From assembly GCA_038501195.1 (NCBI GenBank), contig JBBPUQ010000002.1, positions 6,091,001-6,155,000 on the forward strand: a stretch of DNA of 64,000 bases. The letters are read 5' to 3'. This DNA is from Nemania diffusa (lineage: Eukaryota; Ascomycota; Sordariomycetes; Xylariales; Xylariaceae). The notes beneath the pieces were generated by a model, which had not been told where the DNA came from, did no database searches, and saw nothing but the letters and a program-made list of their open reading frames with translations. The position numbers and the translations under genes were made by a program. Of this stretch, positions 1 to 14,141 are shown one piece after another; positions within the stretch are counted from its first letter, which is position 1; every line of letters begins with the position of its first letter.

Positions 1-2386
1 CTTTATTAATTAATTAAAAAAACTTTATTAATAAAATAAATTAAATAAATAAACTTTTTAAATAATTTTAATATTATTTTTTAATATAAATAAAAAAAAA
101 ATAATATTATAGCTAATATTTTTTTTTAAAAAACAGCTAATTTATTAATAGTTAAAACTTAAAAATAAAAAAAAAAAACTTTTATATTTATTAAATTAAA
201 TATAATTAAAAGTTTTATAGCTGTTTTTTAATTTATTAAAATTAAAATATTAATTATAAAAAATATAAATTTAATTAATTTAATTTTTAAAAAAAATATA
301 ATTTAAAGTTTAAAAAACTATAATAAAAAAGTTATAATATTAAAAACTATTATAAATAAAACAATTTTTTTTTAAACTATTTTATTATAAAAAATATATA
401 AACTAATATTAATAGTTTATTAAAGTTAAAATAAATTAATATAAATATTAAAACAAAATTATTATTAGTTTTTTTTTTTAAAAAACTTATGCTAATATAT
501 TAACAATTGTTATAAGTATAAATATAACAAAAAAACAAAAAAAAAAACTGTTAAATTATTGCATTTAATATTTATATTATAAAATATTTGAAAATATATA
601 ATAATAAATAATAAAAATATATTTTTAAATTAATATAAATATAATTATATTTAAATATTTATTAATAAATTTAATAAAATTATTATTATTTTATTTAATT
701 AAAAAATAAATAATATAAAAAAATTAATATTAAAATATTATTATATATTATATTATATTTTTAATATATTAAAAATTTAGTTTTTTAATAATATTAAATT
801 ATTTATTTTAAAATTTATAAAAACTTTAAATTTATTAATAAATATTAAATATAAACAAAGTAATATTTATTATTTATAAATATAAAATATTATAAAAAAA
901 ACAAATTATAATTTAAATTAAAAATTATATTTTTATATAAATAAATATTAAAACAATTAAAATATTTATTTATTAGTTTTAAATTTTATTTATAATTTTT
1001 TATAATATTTAATAATTAATATAATATTTTTAAAAGTAGCATTTAAAACTAAGTTTTAAAATTATTTAACTTTTATATTTAAAAAAGAAATTTTTACAAA
1101 TAAACAAACTAAATAAATATAAAAATTAATTAATTAAATATAATAAGTTTAAAAATTTATATATAAAACTATTAAATTTATATAAAAAAAAACTTGTTTT
1201 ATATAAATAAATTAAAAAAAACTAATAATAATTTATTGTAATAATAGTTACAAGTTTTACTATTAGCTAAAAAAATCAATAATAAATTAAAATTTAAAAT
1301 AAACTAAATATTAAAATTAAAAGTTTTTAATAAAACTAAAAAACTATAATATTAAGTTTTATAAAAAAGTTATAACTTTGATAATATTTAATATTTTATA
1401 AAAAACTTTAAAAATATACTTGTTATATTAAACTACTATTATTTAAATAAATCAATTAAACTAAAACTATTAATTAAATTATAAAACTAAATAAAAATAG
1501 TAGCTATAAATAAATTTGCAAAAAATTACAAAAATAATAATAAAACGTTTAATTTAAATATTAAATCTAAGTTTAAATGTTATATTTAATTAATTTTGAT
1601 TTAATTTATATTAAATTTTTAGTTTTTAAAAAAAATAATATAACAATTTATATAAACAATTAATTTTTATATTTATTTTATTAATTATAAATTAAAACTT
1701 ATATATTTTATTATAATATAACTTTATAATTTTTATTAATTTGTAAAAATTATAATTTTTAAAATAATTTATTTTAAAAAATCTACTTTATAAAACCTAT
1801 TTTAAAAAAACTTCAGCTAAACTTTACAACTTTATTTATAACTTTATTTATAATTTTATATATTTATATATTTTATATAATATATATATATAATTTAACT
1901 TTTTTTCTTTTTTTTTTTTAAAAAAATTTTTAGTTAATAAAATTAATAAATTAATTTTTATATTTTTTATAATTATAATATTATAATAAATAAATTAATA
2001 TATTTATTAAATATTTATTAATATAATTTATTAAATTTATATTTAAATTAATTTAATTTAAAATATTTTTAATAAAATAATAGTTTATAAATATAATTAT
2101 TAAATTATATAATATTTTTATTATAGTTTTTAAATATTTATATATTTATATAATATAAACTATTTTTATTTTTAAAATATTATAATATATTTTTAATTAA
2201 AATATAAACTAATTAAAAAATATAATTAAATTAAGTTTTTATATATATTTATTTATATAAATAAAATTTTAATTAAATTATAATAATATAATATTATATT
2301 ATTATAAATTAATATTTATATTATTTTAAAAAATTTTAGTTTTATTTTTATAAATTTAAAAAATATTAAATTATAATATATTTAAT
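1..2386. repeat. A+T block, left part; older retroelement copy at its right end
   Basis: Almost pure A/T with no supportable gene. From about 1960 to 2386 the sequence is an inverted copy of about 8260-8760, that is, of the interior of the LTR element lying immediately to the right. This makes it the left half of an older related element, interrupted at 2386. The rest (1-1960) probably continues the same old element, but I could not align it reliably. Long poly-A and poly-T runs here are a by-product of C-to-T and G-to-A decay. Confidence 0.6.
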
Positions 2387-2612
2387 TGATACAAACAAAT
2401 ATAGAGGTTTTAAAAAATGGGTTTTTTAAAATTACTTTATATATATTTTTAGCATTAGTTTTATTTGAGACTATTTTATATCAGTAAATTAAATAGGTAA
2501 AAAAAGCTTTTAAGTTTTTTTTTTTAATTTAATTTTGCAGGTTTATTTTTTTTAATTTATATTATATTTTTATAAATTTAAATATAAGTACTATTTATAA
2601 TAGATTTTATTA
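2387..2612. repeat. Left LTR (less decayed copy)
   Basis: A 226-bp direct repeat partner of 10522-10747. It keeps G at many sites where the right copy has A (for example at 2404, 2406, 2418-2420 and 2496-2497). By my hand count about 26 positions differ between the copies and all are transitions. It starts TGATACAAAC and follows the TTAAT duplication. Confidence 0.75.
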
Positions 2613-5600
2613 AATAGTATAATAAATTTTATAATTAAACGATTTTATATTTTTAGTTTTTTTTTTCTGCTAGTAGATTATATACTATTTATAACATATT
2701 GTTTAAAATATTTTGTTTAAATTAAATTTTTATTATTTAAATGTTTTAACTTTAGTATATATATTATAATAAAGTTTTTTATTTTTTTAAATAATATATA
2801 TATTTTTAGCAATATATTATTTTATTTAAATTAAATTTTTATTATTTAAATATAATATTGATTAAATTTAACAAGTTTTTTGTTTTAAATAATTAATTAT
2901 TGTTAAAGTTTTTATAAATTAATATAAATTAATACAAAAATTTTTATACTATTTTTATATTTTTATGTTTTTATATATTAAAGCAATTATATTAACTTTT
3001 TTTAACTATATTTAATTATAGCTAATATTTACAATATTTTTAATTAATAGTTTTTTAAATATTAGTTTATTTTATATTTAAATAATAATAATTATATTAA
3101 AATTTTATTATATATAGTTAAATTTAGCTTTATTACTTTTTTTTTATTTTTTTTATATAATTTAAATTGTTATATATTTATTTTATTAATTGAATAATTT
3201 TGTAAAATTTGCTAATTTGTATATATATACTTGTTTAATTAACAGTTAACAATTAAGTGTTTTTGTAAAATTTATGCTATATTTTGTATTTTTAAAAAAT
3301 ACTTTTGTTTTATTTTTTTGTTATATTAATATAATTTTTTAATTATTTTATTTATTTTGCTATATTATTTTGCTGTATTTTTGTTATATATATTAAACAA
3401 AAATATAAAAAAAGTATATTTGTAAAAAAAAACAAAAGCTTTTTTATAATTAAAAAGTTTTATTTATTTGTTACTGTTAAAAATTTTACATTAAAATTAA
3501 TTAAGTTTAATATAATAAAACTTTTGTAATAATTTAGTTTTTAATTATAACTAAAGCTTTATAGCAATATTATTTTAATATTTTAAAAATTTTAAAAACT
3601 TTAGTTTTTATATATATAACTATATATAAAACAAAAGTTATAAACTATAAATAATATATTATTTAATTTTAAAATAAACAAAAATATAAATATTAAAATA
3701 AAAACAACATTTTAAAAATTTAGTAATAATTGCTATATTTAAAAATATTTTTAAAATAAGTTTAATAGTTAAAAAAAAAAAAACTATAAAATAAACAAAA
3801 TATTTAATATAATATATAAATATATAATAAATAAAAAAAATATTTTTATTTTATAAAATGTAGTAAATATAATAGCAAATAATATATAAGCAATAATAAT
3901 AGAGTTTATAATTTAATAACAAATAATTATAAATTTTATAAATATTGTTGCAGTAATAGTTAAATTAGTTTTTAAAGCATTAATATTAGCTATAAATTAT
4001 AACAATTTTATTAATTGTTTTAACTATATTTGTAATAGTTTTACTAGTTTATATATATTACTTATGTTTATATAGCTTTTATTTTTATTTATAAATAAGT
4101 TTTATAAAAAAGTAGACTTTTTGTTGCAAAAAATACTTTAAAAAATAAAATATATTTTATTACTAGCTTTTATATTAAAAACGAATATAAAAAAGCTTGC
4201 AGTTATATAAGCGCTAAAAAAACATTTTTTTAAAACTTCGTTAATATTAATAGCAAAGTTTGCTAATTTAGCAATAGTTACTATAAATATATTTATATAA
4301 TATATATTTATAGCGCTAAATAATATATTTTTTTTAATTATAGTTACTTTTTTTGTTTAATTTAATATTAAACTATAGCTATTTATAAAAAAGTTATTTA
4401 ATAAATTATATAAAAATATTTTATATAATAATTTGTTATAATATTTTATTATATATTAATATTAGTTTTAATTTTTAGTTTATAGTTGTAAATGTTAATA
4501 ATATTAAATATTTAAGTTTTAATATTAGTTATTTAAAGCTTTTAGTTTTAAAAAAAATTTTAATAATAATAATAAAAACAATAATAATAATAACAATAAT
4601 TTATTAAACTATAATTTTAATAGTAATAAAAACAGTATATTATTTTTTTTATTTATATAATTTTTTAATTTTATAAAAAAAATACCGATTTTATAATTTA
4701 GTAAATAAAATAACACTTTTAACTTTATTAATATTAATTTTTAATATTAATATTATTTTAAACAAATAAATATTAGTTAATTTAAATTTAACTATAAAAA
4801 TTATAATAATATTAATATAGTTATTAATAGTAATAAATTAATTGTTATTAATATATACTGCTTTATTAAATAATTTAACTTTTTTATAAAAAATTTAAAA
4901 TTAGCTAAAAAAAATACTTGTTAAATTTTAATTTTATAGCAAACTTTTTTAGCTAAATTAGTAGTTTTATAGTAAATTATTAAATTAATTATAAAAGTTA
5001 AAATAAATTTTTAAACTTAAAAATTAAATATATTGCTAAAAAAATTAACTGATTAATTTTTAATATAGTTTATAATAATAACTAAAAAGTTTAATTAAAA
5101 TATTTTTATATTATAAAATATATTATATAATAAAACAGCAATAATATATTTTATTTAAAAAAAGCTGCAATATATTAAAACAATAAAAACTTTTAATAAA
5201 AATAACAATAATTAGTATAAAATTATAATAGCTATTTATATATATATAGATTTAAATATTAAAAATTATTTATATTTTTTTAAAAATAGTAATATATTAA
5301 TAAAATATATATTATATGTTATTAAAACAAAGTTTTTAATTATAACAACAGTTATTTAAAAAAAATTTTTTTATTAATATAGCTATTAAAAAAATAAAAA
5401 AAACAATTAAAACTAAACATTTTTTTAATTGCAATATAAAAATAATAAACTTTTATAAAAAAAAAAAAGCTTTAAGTATAAAAATAGTTATAACAAATAT
5501 TAAAATAAATATTAAAAAAAAAAAAAAAAAAATCGGGTTTATATAACGCAAAAAAAAAAAAAAGTTTTAGTTTTTTTGTTAAGTTTTTTATATTTAAATT

Positions 5601-8600
5601 TAAGCTTAAATAATAAAACATTTGTTATAATTAATTATAATGCTATATATAAATATTATAATAAAATTTTCAATTTAATTAAAAAATACAACTAATATAT
5701 ATAAAAATATACTAAAAAAATTTTTAAATAAATTATATATATATTATTTATATATTTAACTATATATATATATAAATAATATTATATATTGTTTTTAATA
5801 AAAAATAGTTTGTTTTATTATTTAAAAGTTTATATTAAATAATTAAACTTTTTGTTTATTTTAAATATTATTTTTTTTATATTTAATTATAACTTTAAAA
5901 ATATAACTAATTTAAAAAATAAGTTTATTATTTTTAAATTATAACAAGTTTTTTTATAACTTTATAAATTTAAAATAATATATTAAACTATTAATAATAT
6001 ATTTTAATATTTTATAGTTATTATTAAAAAAAAATTTAAAAAAAATAATTATATAATTTGTTTAAATATAAAAACAAGCTATATTTTTATTATTAAAAAA
6101 CTATTTAATTAGTTTAAATATATTATTAAAATAAAAAACAGCAAATTTAAAAATATAAATAAAAAAAAAATAGATTATATAAAATAAGTTAAATTTAAAT
6201 TTTATATATTAAAATATAATAAATATAAGTTTTTAAAACTAATAAAATTTAAAAAATTAAATTAAATATTAAATTGTAATATTAAGCTAATTTTATTATT
6301 TAAAAATAAGTTTTTAAACTTTTGTAAAATTAAAATTAATTATTATATTAATATAATAACTTTTGTTAATATATTTAATTTTAAAATCTTTTTTTAAATA
6401 TATTTATAAATATATTTATATATATAAAAAATTATTTTAATATAAAAAATGTTGTTTATACTAAATTTATTAATATAAATATTTATAGTTTATAAGCTTT
6501 TGTTATTAAATAAAAATTTTATATTTAAATTAATTTAAAAAAATAATATAGCAGTATTAGTTAGTTTTATTATATTTAAATTAGTAATATTTATTAATTT
6601 ATTATTAAAAATTAAAACTATTTTTAAAAAAATATAAATTAATATAATTTAAAAGTAATAATATATAAACAAAAATATTAAAAATATATAAAAAAAGTAC
6701 TTTAAAACTATAATAATAGCTATAAAATTAATAACAGCTAAAATTATTATATTTTAAATATTTATTAATTAAAAATTAATTTTAACTATAGCTAATATAA
6801 AAAACATAAATATAAATATTATTAAAACAAATATTTATATTTTTAATAATTTCAAACTATTTAATATTTATTATATAAATTAACTATTAATTATAATTTT
6901 TATTGTTATAACTATTATATTAAATATATATTTAATTAATTTTAATATTATAATTAATTTTAATGTTACATTAAATATTAAAAATATATTAATATTAATT
7001 AATATATTAAAACAATATAAAATTTTTTTTATAAATTTTATTAATAATATAGTTTATAATATAATACAAGTTATTATAAACAAGTAATTATTAAATATAT
7101 TTTTTTTGTTAAAAAAAGTTAATATAAAAAAACTTAAGTTTAAAATTTTAAAAGTAACTTTTATTTTAAAAATTAAAAAATTTTTTTAAAAAAAAAAAGT
7201 TAAAGCTTTAAATAAATAGTTTATTTATATAAGTAGTAATATTATAGCTAAAAAAATTTTATAGCTATTAAAAAATATATTTAAAATTTAAAAAAACTAA
7301 AATATTATTAATATTTTAAAAAAAAATTAAATATAAATTTTATTAATAAATAATTAATAAAATATAAAATTAAACTTATATATATATTTTTTTAATATTT
7401 AAAATTAAAAAATAATAAATATTATTTTTAATTAATTTTATAAACAAAGTTATATAAAATAAATAAATAAACTATTTTTTTTTGTTTATTTTATTTTTAT
7501 AATTTAAATATAAAAAAAAAAAAAAACTTATTTTTATTTAGTTATTAATTTATAAACTTTAAACAAAGTTATAATATTTAATAATTACTTTTTGCTATTA
7601 TAATTTAAAATTATTTTATTAATTTAAAATAAAAAATATATTATAATAATTAATATTATATTATTTTTTTATTAATTTAAAGTTTATTTAAAATATTATA
7701 ATAAATTTATTATAATTAGCTTTAAAAAATTAAAACAGTTTATTATAGCTTTAATAAACTTTTAAAATTTTTTTGCTTATATTTAAAAATTTATAAACAA
7801 ATTATTATAATTATATTAAAACTTTTGTTATATTTTTATTAATAATATTGTAATTTTTTTAACTATTAAAACTAAATATTTATAATATTTGTAAAATATA
7901 TTTATACTGTTTTAAAAAAAAAAGATTTTATTATTATTTAAAAAATTATTTATTATATATTTTTTTATAAAATTTTTAAGTTTTTAAATAAATATTTTTA
8001 ATATATTTATAACTAAAAAAAAGCTAGCTATTTTTTAAAACTTTAAATTTTTAAACTAATTAAAAACTTTAAAGCAATATTTAAACAGTAATAAATTTTT
8101 ATATACTTTATTTTTTTATTATATTTAATATATAAAGCTATTATAAAAAAAAAAAATTAAACTATTAAACTAAAAATATTAAATAAACAAAGTTATAAAT
8201 AACAACTTTAACAAATATTAAATATATTACAAATTAACATTTTTTAAACTTATAAAAACAAAGTTAAAATTTTTTAAAACAATATAAACATTAATTTATA
8301 ACAATATAATATTATATTATTATAATTTAGTTAAAACTTTATTTATATAAATAAACACTTTTTTTAAATAAAAATTTAATATAATAATATTTTATTTAAA
8401 AAATAAATATATATAAAAGTTTAATTTAATTATATTTAATATTTAAATATTTTTAGTTATATTTTTTAGTTGTTTTATATTTTAGTTAAAAATATACTAT
8501 AATTTTTTAAAAATAAAAATAGTTTATATTATATAAATATATAAATATTTAAAAACTATAATAAAAGTATTATATAATTCAATAGTTATATTTATAAATT

Positions 8601-10521
8601 ATTATTTTATTAAAAATGTTTTAAATTAAATTAGCTTAAATATAAGTTTAATAAATTATATTAATAAACATTTAATAAATATATCGATTTATTTATTATA
8701 ATATAAATTACAAATATATTATTTATTTAAATGTTTTAATTTTGTTTTTAATATATTAAATTAATTATAAAACTTTATTAACTTAATAAATACTAAAAAT
8801 AAAATTTAATAATTTATTAAAAATTTAGTTTTTAATTAAATATAGTTTATAATATTTAAAGTAATTATAAAAAAAAAAATTAAATTTAAATTTATAATTA
8901 ATTATAATAAAAATTTTAAATATTATAAAATTTTAAAAGTTATTTATAAAAATAACGAAAATATTATAAACTTTTTATATTTTAACTATTTATTTGCTAT
9001 AATTAATAAATTGCTATATAAAATAAATTGTAAAAAAAAATATAAACTATATATTTTAAAAAAACAAATTAATAAATTTTTAAATATAATATATAATAAC
9101 AAATATTACTTTAAATATAAATATATAATAATAAAACTTAAACTATATATAATTATATTTAAAATAAAGCAAGTTTAAATATATTTAAAGTTTTATAATA
9201 AATATAAAATATATAATATAAATAAAAAAAAACTTTTAAAAAATTATTAATTTATTTAGTTAAAAAATATAAAATTAATAAAAACTATTGCTATAAATTT
9301 TATTATAAAACTATTTAAAGTTTTAATAACTGCTATTTTATAATATTTAAATAAATTTTTAAACTATAATATATTAATATTTATAACTTATATTATATTT
9401 AAATATATATTTTTTATTTTTAAATATAAAATATATATAGTTATATATTAAACTATAATATTAATTAAACAACTTTTATTAACTGATTAAAAAATATTTA
9501 ATAATATTATTTTTAATTATAACTAAAAATTTATATTGTAGTTTTAAAAAAAATTGTAAAAAAGTTTTAAAGCAAAATTATTTATAACTATAGCATATTA
9601 CTTTTAAAACAATAATTTATTAAAAAAAAAGAACTAAACTATAAAAATAGCTATTTAATATTATATGTTTATATATTTTAAAAAAACCTAAATAAATATA
9701 CTGCTTATATTATAATAAAATTTAAATAATATATATTTTAATTTAATTAAATTGTTTATATATAAATAGTTATTTAATTTTTAACTTTTAAAACTAAATA
9801 ATGTTTTAACTTAAATAAATCAAAAAAATAATATAGCTAAAAATATTTGTTTTATAAAACAATATTTTTATAAAAATATAAAACTAGTTATAAATTTTAT
9901 AGCAATATAAATAAAACAATATTATAATAACAAATACAAATTAATAAAGTTTAAAATTAATAATAAAGTTTATTTAAAATTTTATAATAACTATTATTTA
10001 TTTAATAAACTTTTTAAAAAATACTTATAGTAACAAACTAAATTATAAAAAATTAAACAAAAAATTAATTAATTAATATATAAATTAAACTTTTTAAAAA
10101 CTTTTAATATATATTTAGTTATTTTTATTATATATTTATTACTTAATATAAAAGAAAAAAATCTGTTTTATTATAAAATTTTTACATTAAAACTTATTTA
10201 TAACAAATAAAACTTTAATAAAAAAAATAATTTATTTAAAGTTAAAATTATTTTAAAAAATTAAATAAATAAATTTAAAAATAAGTTTAATTATTTAATT
10301 AAATAAAAAAGCTATAAATATAAAAATAACTAGTAATAATTAAAATAATAACTTTGTAATATTAAAATATTAATTAAAAAATATTAAATTTAAAAAAAAA
10401 AAAATTTAGTTTTTTAAATTAAAAAAGTTTAAAAGATTTAAAAATATTTAAAAAAGCAAAATTAACAAATATTATATATAGTTATTAAAAACAACAATCT
10501 TTTTTTTTATATAGTAATATT

Positions 10522-10747
10522 TAATATAAACAAATATAAAAGTTTTAAAAAATAAATTTTTTAAAACTATTTTGTATATATTTTTAGTACTAGTTTTATT
10601 TAAAACTATTTTATATCAGTAAATTAAATAAATAAAAAAAGCTTTTAAATTTTTTTTTTTAACTTAATTTTGCAAATTTATTTTTTTTAATTTATATTAT
10701 ATTTTTATAAACTTAAATATAAATATTACTTATAATAAATTTTACTA
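10522..10747. repeat. Right LTR (more decayed copy)
   Basis: A 226-bp partner of 2387-2612 carrying more G-to-A changes. It starts TAATATAAAC and ends in TTTACTA, immediately followed by TTAAT at 10748-10752. Confidence 0.75.
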
Positions 10748-12240
10748 TTAATATTTATTAAAGTTATTATTTATAATTTTATTTATTTAATATTTTTAAT
10801 TTAATAATTTAATTTTTTTTTTATAATAATTTTATATATTAAATATAATAAAAAAATAAAATATATAAAAATTTATTATTATTTAAATATTGTTTTAAAA
10901 TTTTTAATTAATTTAAAAATTTAAAGTTATAAAAAATAGCTAATTTTTTTTTAATTATAAATATATTAAAAATATTTATTTAAAAATTTAAAAATTTTAT
11001 AAAAAAATATATAATAAATAATTTTTTAAATAATAATAATATTTTTTTTTTTTAAACAATATAAATATATTTTATAAATATTATAAATATTTAATTTTAA
11101 TAATTAAAAAAATTACAATATTATTAATAAAAATATAATCAAAATTTTAATATAATTATAATAATTTATTTATAAATTTTTAAATATAAATAAAAAAAAT
11201 TTAAAAATTTATTAAAATTATAATAATTTATTTTAATTTTTTAAAATTAATTATAATAAATTTATTATAATTTTTTTAAATAAAATTTAAATTAATTAAA
11301 AAATAATATAATATTAATTATTATAATATATTTTTTTTTTAAATTAATAAAATAATTTTAAATTATAATAATAATAAATAATTATTAAATATTATAAGTT
11401 TATTTAAAGTTTATAAATTAATAATTAAATAAAAATTAGCTTTTTTTTTTTATATATATTTAAATTATAAAAATAAAATAAATTAAAAAAAATAGCTTAT
11501 TTATTTATTTTATATAACTTTATTTATAAAATTAATTAAAAATAATATTTATTATTTTTTAATTTTAAATATTAAAAAAATATATATATAAATTTAGTTT
11601 TATATTTTATTAATTATTTATTAATAAAATTTATATTTAAGTTTTTTTTAAAATATTAATAATTTTTTAATTTTTTTAAATTTTAAATATATTTTTTAAT
11701 AGTTATAAAATTTTTTAGCTATAATATTATTATTTATATAAATAAATTATTTATTTAAAACTTTAATTTTTTTTTTAAAAAAAAACTTTTTAATTTTTAA
11801 AATAAAAGTTATTTTTAAAATTTTAAGCTTAAACTTTTTTATTTTAGTTTTTTTTAATAAAAAAAATATATTTAATAATTATTTATTTATAATAGTTTAT
11901 ATTATATTATAAACTATATTATTAATAAAACTTATAAAAATAATTTTATATTATTTTAATATATTTTTAATATTATAGTTATAATAATAAAAATTATAAT
12001 TAATAGCTAATTTATATAATAAATATTAAATAATTTAAAATTATTAAAAATATAAATATTTATTTTAATAATATTTATATTTATATTTTTTATATTAGTT
12101 ATAACTAAAGTTAATTTTTAATTAATAAATATTTAAAATATAGCAATTTTAACTGTTATTACTTTTATAACTTTTATTATAGCTTTAAAATATTTTTTTT
12201 TATATATTTTTAATATTTTTATTTATATATTATTATTTTT
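10748..12240 (-). mobile_element. Older, inverted relative of the LTR element (right half)
   Basis: Reading leftward on the minus strand this matches the interior of the 2387-10747 element. 10753-10950 pairs with about 8020-8220, 11640-11880 pairs with about 7100-7300, and 12120-12240 pairs with about 6640-6775. Joined to the left half ending at 2386, it forms a continuous old copy split at the point corresponding to about 8260 of the younger element. Beyond about 12240 the match becomes too weak to follow by eye. Strand is given as minus relative to the younger element. Confidence 0.6.
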
Positions 12241-13810
12241 ATATATATTTAATATAATAATTAATAAATTATAAAATTAATTATTAAAAAATTAATAGTT
12301 TTATATATTAAATTTAAATATATAATTATATATATTTATTAATTATATTAAAAAACTATATATAAAAACTTTATAATAAAATATATATTTATTAATAAAA
12401 TAATTATTAATTTATTTATTAAAACTTTTATATTATAAAAGTAATTTATATTTTTATAATAATTTAAATGTTTAATAAATATTTTAATTAATACTATTTA
12501 ATTTATTTAATATTTTTTATATATAAATAATTTTATTATTATAATAATTTATATTTAATTTAATATTTTTAATTAATTGTTTTATTTTTATTTTTTTATA
12601 TTAATTTTTAATAATTTTAAAATAATATAAACAATAATAAAAAGCAGTAAATTTAACAATAACAATATTATTTATAAAAATATTTTATAAAATATAAAAA
12701 ATTTAAATTAATTAATTAATTAATTTTTATTATAAATATATTATTAATAATAAGTTTTATAAATTTTTTAAAAAAAAGTTATATTAATTAATATATAATA
12801 AATATAAAACTTTATAAAAAATAACTATAATAAATATTATAAAAAAAATTTAAATATATTAATAATTTATAAATATTTTTATAGCTTTAAAAAAAACCAA
12901 TATAATTAATATTATATTTTTATTAAAATATTTATAAATATTTAATATATTTATTATTATTTTATTAAAATTTAAAAAATAATAAAAAAAATAAATAAAT
13001 AAACTTATTAATAAAATATAACAAATAAAAATAAAAATATAAATGTTATTATTTAAATTTAATAATAAAATATAATAAATATAAATAAAAATATAAATAT
13101 AACTATAGTTATTTAATTTAAAAAACAAAAGTAATAGCAGTAAAAAAGCTTTTTTTATAGTTTTTTTTAAATAAAAAATAAAAAAATAATTTTTTTTATA
13201 TATATATTAATAATATTTTTAAAATATAAAATTAAATATTTAATAATATATAATATTTATTTAAAAATATATATTTATTAAAAAATAAATTAAAAATAAT
13301 TTTATAAAATTTTTTATATAATTATATTAAATAATAATAAAAATATATAAGTATATTTATATATTTTAATTATAAAAAACAAAAACAAAAACAAAAATTA
13401 AAAATTAAAAAAAAACTAAATTAAAAATCTTTAATAAATTTAATTATATTTATATTTAATATATTTTATATTATTTAATAATTAAATAATTTATATAATA
13501 TAAATTATTTATTTATTATAATATATTTAATAATATATTTTAAACTTTATATTATATATTATAAAGCTTTATTATTTATTAAATATATATATATATATAT
13601 ATTTATTACTAATTATTAATTATTAAAATAACTATATAATGTAAAAAAAAACATTAAAATATTTTTTTTTAAAAAATATATTATATTTAAGCTTTTTTTA
13701 ATAAATTTATAACTTATATATAAAACAAATATATTAATTATATAAACAGTATTATTTATATTAAATAGTTTATATAATATATTAAATAAACTTTATTAAA
13801 AAAAAAATTT
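12241..13810. repeat. A+T block, right part, no recognisable content
   Basis: Continues the A/T composition of the block. The only long open frame (minus strand, 12859-13128) encodes a string of I, Y, F, N, L and K residues, which follows from composition and is not a gene. Probably further old transposon sequence. Confidence 0.5.
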
Positions 13811-13811
13811 A

Positions 13812-14106
13812 AATTAAACTTAGTTATTAATATAACACGAAAGTACATGCATTAAATCTAACAGAGGCTTAAATTTAACAATAATTAATACGCGCTTTTT
13901 ACGCATAAGCCTTAGGCTTGTTAAAAGAGGCTTAAATCCAACATATACTGTACCAAAAAAAGCTTGTTAAATAGTTTCCTCAGATTAGAACTAGCCACCA
14001 ATACAACACGAGAGCACTCGCACCAAATCTGACAGGAGAGGCTCAGATCCAACAGCACAAGCCTCAGGCTCGTTAAGTAAGGCTCAAATCCAACAGTATA
14101 CTACCA
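13812..14106. repeat. Direct repeat pair at the A+T block edge
   Basis: 13812-13953 and 13983-14106 are two copies of one repeat of about 120 bp. Shared landmarks are ATACAACACGAGAGCAC (copy 2) against ATATAACACGAAAGTAC (copy 1), and AAGCCTCAGGCTCG against AAGCCTTAGGCTTG. Most differences are C/T or G/A; copy 1 also has an extra segment of about 25 bp near 13880-13906. The copy next to the A+T block is the more decayed. Each copy contains two smaller GAGGCT(C/T)A(A/G)ATCCAACA boxes. It may be the remnant of an LTR or of the block's terminal repeat. Confidence 0.6.
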
Positions 14107-14141
14107 CAAATACTTATCCTACGTACAATATGTAGGAGCCG

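Larger units (their letters stand above)
2387..10747. mobile_element. RIP-degraded LTR retrotransposon, 8.36 kb
   Basis: Two direct repeats of identical length (226 bp, 2387-2612 and 10522-10747) bound about 7.9 kb of A+T DNA. The left repeat begins TG. The right one begins TA and both end TA, as expected if the canonical TG...CA ends suffered transitions. A 5-bp TTAAT lies directly outside each end (2382-2386 and 10748-10752), fitting an integrase-made target duplication. Length and structure fit an autonomous Gypsy- or Copia-type element, but stop codons fill all frames. Gag, protease, reverse transcriptase and integrase cannot be recognised, and the coding strand and superfamily are undetermined. 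Confidence 0.75.

Noticed and set aside
12859..13128. 89-residue open frame on the minus strand in A+T DNA
   Set aside because: Composed of I, Y, F, N, L and K only; a composition artefact in DNA with few G or C.
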